Positions 60,664-64,000 of a stretch of DNA of 64,000 nucleotides are shown piece after piece; the first letter of the stretch is position 1; each line of letters begins with the position of its first letter. The stretch is from Oligoflexia bacterium. Its GTDB lineage: Bacteria; Bdellovibrionota; Bacteriovoracia; Bacteriovoracales; Bacteriovoracaceae. A program made the position numbers and the translations under genes. A model generated the notes under the pieces. The model did no database searches. It was not told the origin of the DNA and saw only the letters and a program-made list of their open reading frames with translations. Where the stretch lies: NCBI GenBank assembly GCA_024229115.1, contig JAAEST010000122.1, positions 186,001-250,000 of the forward strand, written 5' to 3'.

Positions 60664-61425
60664 TTATCCAAAACGACCTGTAATATAATCTTCGGTAGTC
60701 TTTTGTTTTGGATTAGTAAAAATATCTGAACTTAATCCATGTTCAATAAGTTCTCCTAAAATGAAGAAACTAGTATAGTCAGCAATCCTTGCTGCTTGTT
60801 GCATATTATGAGTCACAATAATAACAGTGTATTCTTTTTTGAGCTCAGTCATAAGCTCTTCAATCTTCCCGGTAGCAATAGGGTCGAGTGCTGAAGTTGG
60901 TTCATCCATTAAAAGAACAGGAGGATTAACCGCAAGAGATCTGGCAATACAAAGTCTTTGTTGTTGTCCACCAGAAAGGCTTGTTCCTGGTTTATTTAAT
61001 TTGTCTTTTACTTCATCCCATAGAGCTGCTTTTTTAAGGCAAGTTTCAGCAACTTCCATTAGCTTTGATTTATTTTTTTCACCTTGAAGCTTGAGACCTA
61101 TAACTGTGTTTTCAAAAATAGACATGCTTGGAAATGGATTTGGCTTTTGGAAAACCATTCCAATCTGACGACGAAGATCTACCGGATCAACTTCGCTAGA
61201 GAGAATATTCTTTCCCATATACATAATTGATCCTTGAGCTCTTGCTCCCGGAACTTCTTCATGAATTCTATTAAGTGTTCTTACGAAAGTACTTTTCCCA
61301 CAACCTGATGGCCCGATAATGGCATTGATTGTATTTGGAAGATAATCGATGCTAATCCCTTTGATTGCATGGAAGTCGTTATACCAAATATGTAAGTCTT
61401 TAACGCTAATAATAGGTTGGCTCAT
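60664..61425 (-). CDS. pstB: Phosphate ABC transporter ATPase PstB
   Basis: 253 residues. Walker [11 protein letters not shown]-loop [14 protein letters not shown], signature LSGGQQQRL, Walker [14 protein letters not shown], as in PstB. Its ATG overlaps the pstA stop (ATGA). Confidence 0.97.
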   Translation of the reverse strand: MSQPIISVKDLHIWYNDFHAIKGISIDYLPNTINAIIGPSGCGKSTFVRTLNRIHEEVPGARAQGSIMYMGKNILSSEVDPVDLRRQIGMVFQKPNPFPSMSIFENTVIGLKLQGEKNKSKLMEVAETCLKKAALWDEVKDKLNKPGTSLSGGQQQRLCIARSLAVNPPVLLMDEPTSALDPIATGKIEELMTELKKEYTVIIVTHNMQQAARIADYTSFFILGELIEHGLSSDIFTNPKQKTTEDYITGRFG

Positions 61426-62282
61426 TTCTGCCTCGTTACTTTTTCAAGAATTTTCTTTCTATTTAAAAATGTTCTACAAGTTAAGTTAATCCCAAGGATT
61501 AGGAAGATTAAAACAAAAGCACCAGTCCATGCTTGGGCCTGCCAATCATCGAATGGGCTAATTGAATAATTATAAATTTGTACAGGTAAACTTGCCATCG
61601 GACTTAAAAGTTCTGTACTCACATATCTATTTCCGAAGGCCGTAAAAAGAAGGGGAGCTGTTTCACCAGCCGCTCTACTAATTGCCAATATCACTCCAGT
61701 TAAGATGGCCTTTAAGTTACCTTTCACAACAATAAAGTAGGTTACTTTCCATCTTGGAAGACCTAAGGCTAAACCTGCTTCTTTAATATGCTGAGGAACG
61801 AGTTTAAGAATCTCTTCTGTTGAACGAGTGACGATTGGAAGAATAATTAAACTAAGAGCAATACCACCAGCAAGAGCTGAGAAACCTTTAAATGGAATTA
61901 CAATTAAAATATAAGCAAAGATACCAATAACGATACTTGGAACACCTGTAAGAAGATCAATGGCAACTCTTAAAGACTTTGCAATCTTTCCATCTCCAAA
62001 TTCAGAAAGGAAAGTTCCACAAACGACTCCGATAGGAACAGCAATAAGACTTCCTAAGGCCACAAGGTAGAGTGTCCCCATAATGGCATGAACCATACCA
62101 CCACCAACTTCACCAACAGGCTTTGGAGTATTGAAAAAGAAATCTAAACTTAGACCAGAGATACCTTTGTAAACTACGTAGGCTACAACTAAGAAGAGAG
62201 GAATTAAAACCAAAACAGCAGAGATGCTGAGAAGGGAATGAAAGAAATAATTTTTAGCTTTTCGCCAAGTATAATAATTCAT
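61422..62282 (-). CDS. pstA: Phosphate ABC transporter permease PstA
   Basis: 286 residues, about six membrane helices. [33 protein letters not shown] (the EAA loop that docks PstB) and [20 protein letters not shown] are PstA marks. Four bases after pstC. Confidence 0.96.
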   Translation of the reverse strand: MNYYTWRKAKNYFFHSLLSISAVLVLIPLFLVVAYVVYKGISGLSLDFFFNTPKPVGEVGGGMVHAIMGTLYLVALGSLIAVPIGVVCGTFLSEFGDGKIAKSLRVAIDLLTGVPSIVIGIFAYILIVIPFKGFSALAGGIALSLIILPIVTRSTEEILKLVPQHIKEAGLALGLPRWKVTYFIVVKGNLKAILTGVILAISRAAGETAPLLFTAFGNRYVSTELLSPMASLPVQIYNYSISPFDDWQAQAWTGAFVLIFLILGINLTCRTFLNRKKILEKVTRQK

Positions 62283-62285
62283 TCG

Positions 62286-63281
62286 TTACCCTTGTTGCTT
62301 TCGGTTATAGTTCCACACAATTAATCTTGCGATAGCATTCGCTATAAGAGTTACCCCAAATAACAAAATACCGACTAAGCAAAGTGCACTTACATGAAGA
62401 TCTGAATCAGCTTCAGCATATTCGTTGGCAATAACTGAGGCCATCGTAGCTGCTGATGAAAAAATACTCTTAGGAATTTCAGGCTGGTTACCAATAACCA
62501 TGGCCACTGCCATCGTCTCACCAAGTGCCCTCCCTAAACCTAGAACAATTCCACCCATAATTCCTGAGAATGAAGGCTTAATAACTGCTAGACGAATCAT
62601 TTCCCATCTCGTTGATCCAAGACCAAGCGCCGCTTCTCTTTGTAGAGTTGGAACTGACCTAAAAACTTCACGACATAGAGAAGTGATTGTAGGAATAATC
62701 ATAATCGCTAAGATGAGAGAAGCCGTTAAAACACCAATCCCAAAACTTGGACCATTAAAGAAAGGAATAAAACCTAGAGTTGATTTAATTATAGGAGTTA
62801 ATGTTTCTCTGACAAAAGGAGCGAGATAGAATAGACCCCAAAGACCAAAAACAATACTTGGGATTGCCGCAATCATTTCAACAAAGAGTCCAATCGTTTT
62901 TCCTGCTCGTTCAGGAAGAACTTCTGTCATAAGTAGAGCAACACCAATGCTTACGGGAGCAGCAATGATTATAGCAATAATAGAAGTTAAAACTGTTCCG
63001 ACAATAAATGAAAGACCACCAAATTGATCTTCTACCGGATTCCACCAATCACTCGTAATGAACTCAACACCAAACTCAGTCACTGCAGGCCAAGCTTGCT
63101 TTAGTAAAAGAATGAGAAGAGTAATAAGTAGACCAATAACAAAAACAGCGAGAGATTTTATCGCTGTAAGATGTAACTTATCTTGGTTCTTTAAAGAGAA
63201 AAACCCACCCTTAGGCCCGCCACTAGGTGACGAGCTTGGGGTAGGTTTCGTATTTGATGAATGATTAACTACGTTTTCCAA
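62286..63281 (-). CDS. pstC: Phosphate ABC transporter permease PstC
   Basis: 331 residues; a 25-residue Ser/Pro/Gly-rich cytoplasmic N terminus is followed by six helices. WNPVEDQFGGLSFIVGT, IPSIVFGLWGL, EAALGLGSTRWEM (EAA loop) and GRALGETMAVAMVIGN identify PstC. Starts one base before the pstS stop. Confidence 0.96.
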   Translation of the reverse strand: MENVVNHSSNTKPTPSSSPSGGPKGGFFSLKNQDKLHLTAIKSLAVFVIGLLITLLILLLKQAWPAVTEFGVEFITSDWWNPVEDQFGGLSFIVGTVLTSIIAIIIAAPVSIGVALLMTEVLPERAGKTIGLFVEMIAAIPSIVFGLWGLFYLAPFVRETLTPIIKSTLGFIPFFNGPSFGIGVLTASLILAIMIIPTITSLCREVFRSVPTLQREAALGLGSTRWEMIRLAVIKPSFSGIMGGIVLGLGRALGETMAVAMVIGNQPEIPKSIFSSAATMASVIANEYAEADSDLHVSALCLVGILLFGVTLIANAIARLIVWNYNRKQQG

Positions 63282-64000
63282 TTACTGAATCTTTCCTTCA
63301 AGCGCTTTCACTAGTTTCTTTGGAAGAGGAGCATAGTGAAGTTCCTCGGCCATATCTTGACCAGTTGAAAGGGCCCATCTTAAAAACTTCTTCACTTCAA
63401 CAAGCTTCTTATTTTTGCTGTCTACTGGAAGAAGAATGTATGTAAAAGCACTAATAGGATAAACTCCTGATCCTGCTGCGTCTACAATAGAAACTCTTAA
63501 ATCACCGTTAAAATCTTTAAGAGTCGCCGCTGATCTTGAAACACCATCAGTCGATGGAGCTACGAATTCTCCTGCTTTGTTCTTGAGAGCAACTGTACTG
63601 AGATTGTTTTTCACAGCGTAAGCAAGTTCAATATAACCAACTGCACCATCAGTTTGCTTGATCATATTAGTAACACCGTCGTTACCTTTGGCACCGATAC
63701 CTGTAGGCCAACGAAGTGACTTTCCACGTCCCATCTTCTTTTGGAAGTCTGAGCTAACAGTTGAGAGGTAGTCTGAAAGAACTGCTGTTGTTCCTGAACC
63801 GTCTGCACGACGAACTACTAAAATATCTTTATTTGGTAGACTCATATTTGGATTAAGTTTTTTAATTGCTGCATCATTCCATTTAGTGATTTTACCCATG
63901 AACATATTTGCTAGAGTTGTACCATCAAGTTTAAGACCAGCATCAAGACCTTTAACGTTGTAAGAGATCGCAACTGCACCAAGAACAGTTGGGATGTGGT
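63282..64000 (-). CDS. pstS: Phosphate-binding protein PstS, 5' end outside window
   Basis: The frame stays open to the right edge, so about 239 C-terminal residues are seen and the start and signal peptide lie beyond 64000. IPTVLGAVAISYNV, FMGKITKWND, VVRRADGSGTTAVLSDYL (phosphate-binding RxDGSGTT) and GNDGVTNMIKQTDGAVGYIELAYA are classic PstS. An internal Met at 63905 is not the true start. Periplasmic component that hands phosphate to PstC/PstA. Confidence 0.96.
   Translation of the reverse strand, partial: HIPTVLGAVAISYNVKGLDAGLKLDGTTLANMFMGKITKWNDAAIKKLNPNMSLPNKDILVVRRADGSGTTAVLSDYLSTVSSDFQKKMGRGKSLRWPTGIGAKGNDGVTNMIKQTDGAVGYIELAYAVKNNLSTVALKNKAGEFVAPSTDGVSRSAATLKDFNGDLRVSIVDAAGSGVYPISAFTYILLPVDSKNKKLVEVKKFLRWALSTGQDMAEELHYAPLPKKLVKALEGKIQ

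Noticed and set aside
1-64000. CRISPR arrays, insertion sequences, prophage, rRNA or tRNA genes
   Set aside because: No regularly spaced repeats, transposase or integrase motifs, ribosomal RNA or cloverleaf sequences were seen on either strand.

Overview
The window looks like a piece of chromosome from a low-GC, Gram-negative, predatory-type bacterium of the Bdellovibrionota, most likely Bacteriovoracales (Bacteriovorax/Halobacteriovorax-like). That placement is an inference. It rests on the AT-rich coding style, paired secreted DUF4360 proteins, a twitching-motility ATPase, LPS heptosyltransferase and outer-membrane barrel genes, and many secreted, lipoprotein or Cys-rich proteins without a recognised family. 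I saw no rRNA, tRNA, insertion sequence, phage or CRISPR array. Genes are dense on both strands, and convergent neighbours often overlap at their stop codons.

Layout. 1-7.9 kb: a truncated ABC exporter ATPase, an RluA-type pseudouridine synthase, a zinc ribbon protein, a 14-cysteine secreted protein, MsrA, a DUF309 protein, two secreted unknowns, a single-domain response regulator and SerS. 7.9-13 kb: a large membrane pseudo-histidine-kinase, an SDR-like protein, a free-standing CycH-type Ig domain, and a TetR regulator facing a gene-less interval with a possible promoter, operator and strong terminator. 13-26 kb: RapA, SlyD, an L,D-transpeptidase-like protein, a divergent SelO-like protein coupled to peptidase E, the cmoA-cmoB-DUF454-GDPD operon, and a ChpT-like phosphotransferase coupled to an OmpR-type regulator. 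26-32.5 kb: two divergent DUF4360 genes around two CACCACGTGG palindromes, an HTH protein with a small secreted partner, a DUF952/DUF4442 pair behind a start-site hairpin, and a papain-family protease with a small Cys-containing partner.

32.5-47.7 kb: a Tricorn-type protease, a cysteine desulfurase plus ThiI sulfur-relay pair, a Prc/CtpA protease operon with an RDD membrane protein, a promoter-palindrome-terminator unit with no gene, a structured GC-richer interval, PilT, a heptosyltransferase, an adenosine-deaminase-like protein and a J-domain membrane protein. 47.7-57.4 kb: a dipeptide epimerase, an outer-membrane barrel, lipoproteins, an MltD-like lytic transglycosylase with LysM repeats, a glycosyltransferase, lipA-lipB, and a secreted protein with an ordered His then Cys pair. 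57.4-64 kb: the phosphate regulon in the order pstS (cut by the window end)-pstC-pstA-pstB-phoU-phoB-phoR on the minus strand.

Themes. Several products act on peptidoglycan or peptides: MltD, the L,D-transpeptidase-like protein, the dipeptide epimerase, Tricorn, Prc, peptidase E and the C1 protease. This fits, but does not prove, a life spent digesting other cells. Signalling proteins that have lost canonical catalytic residues, and short non-coding units with their own promoter or terminator signals, are the parts least explained by known families.
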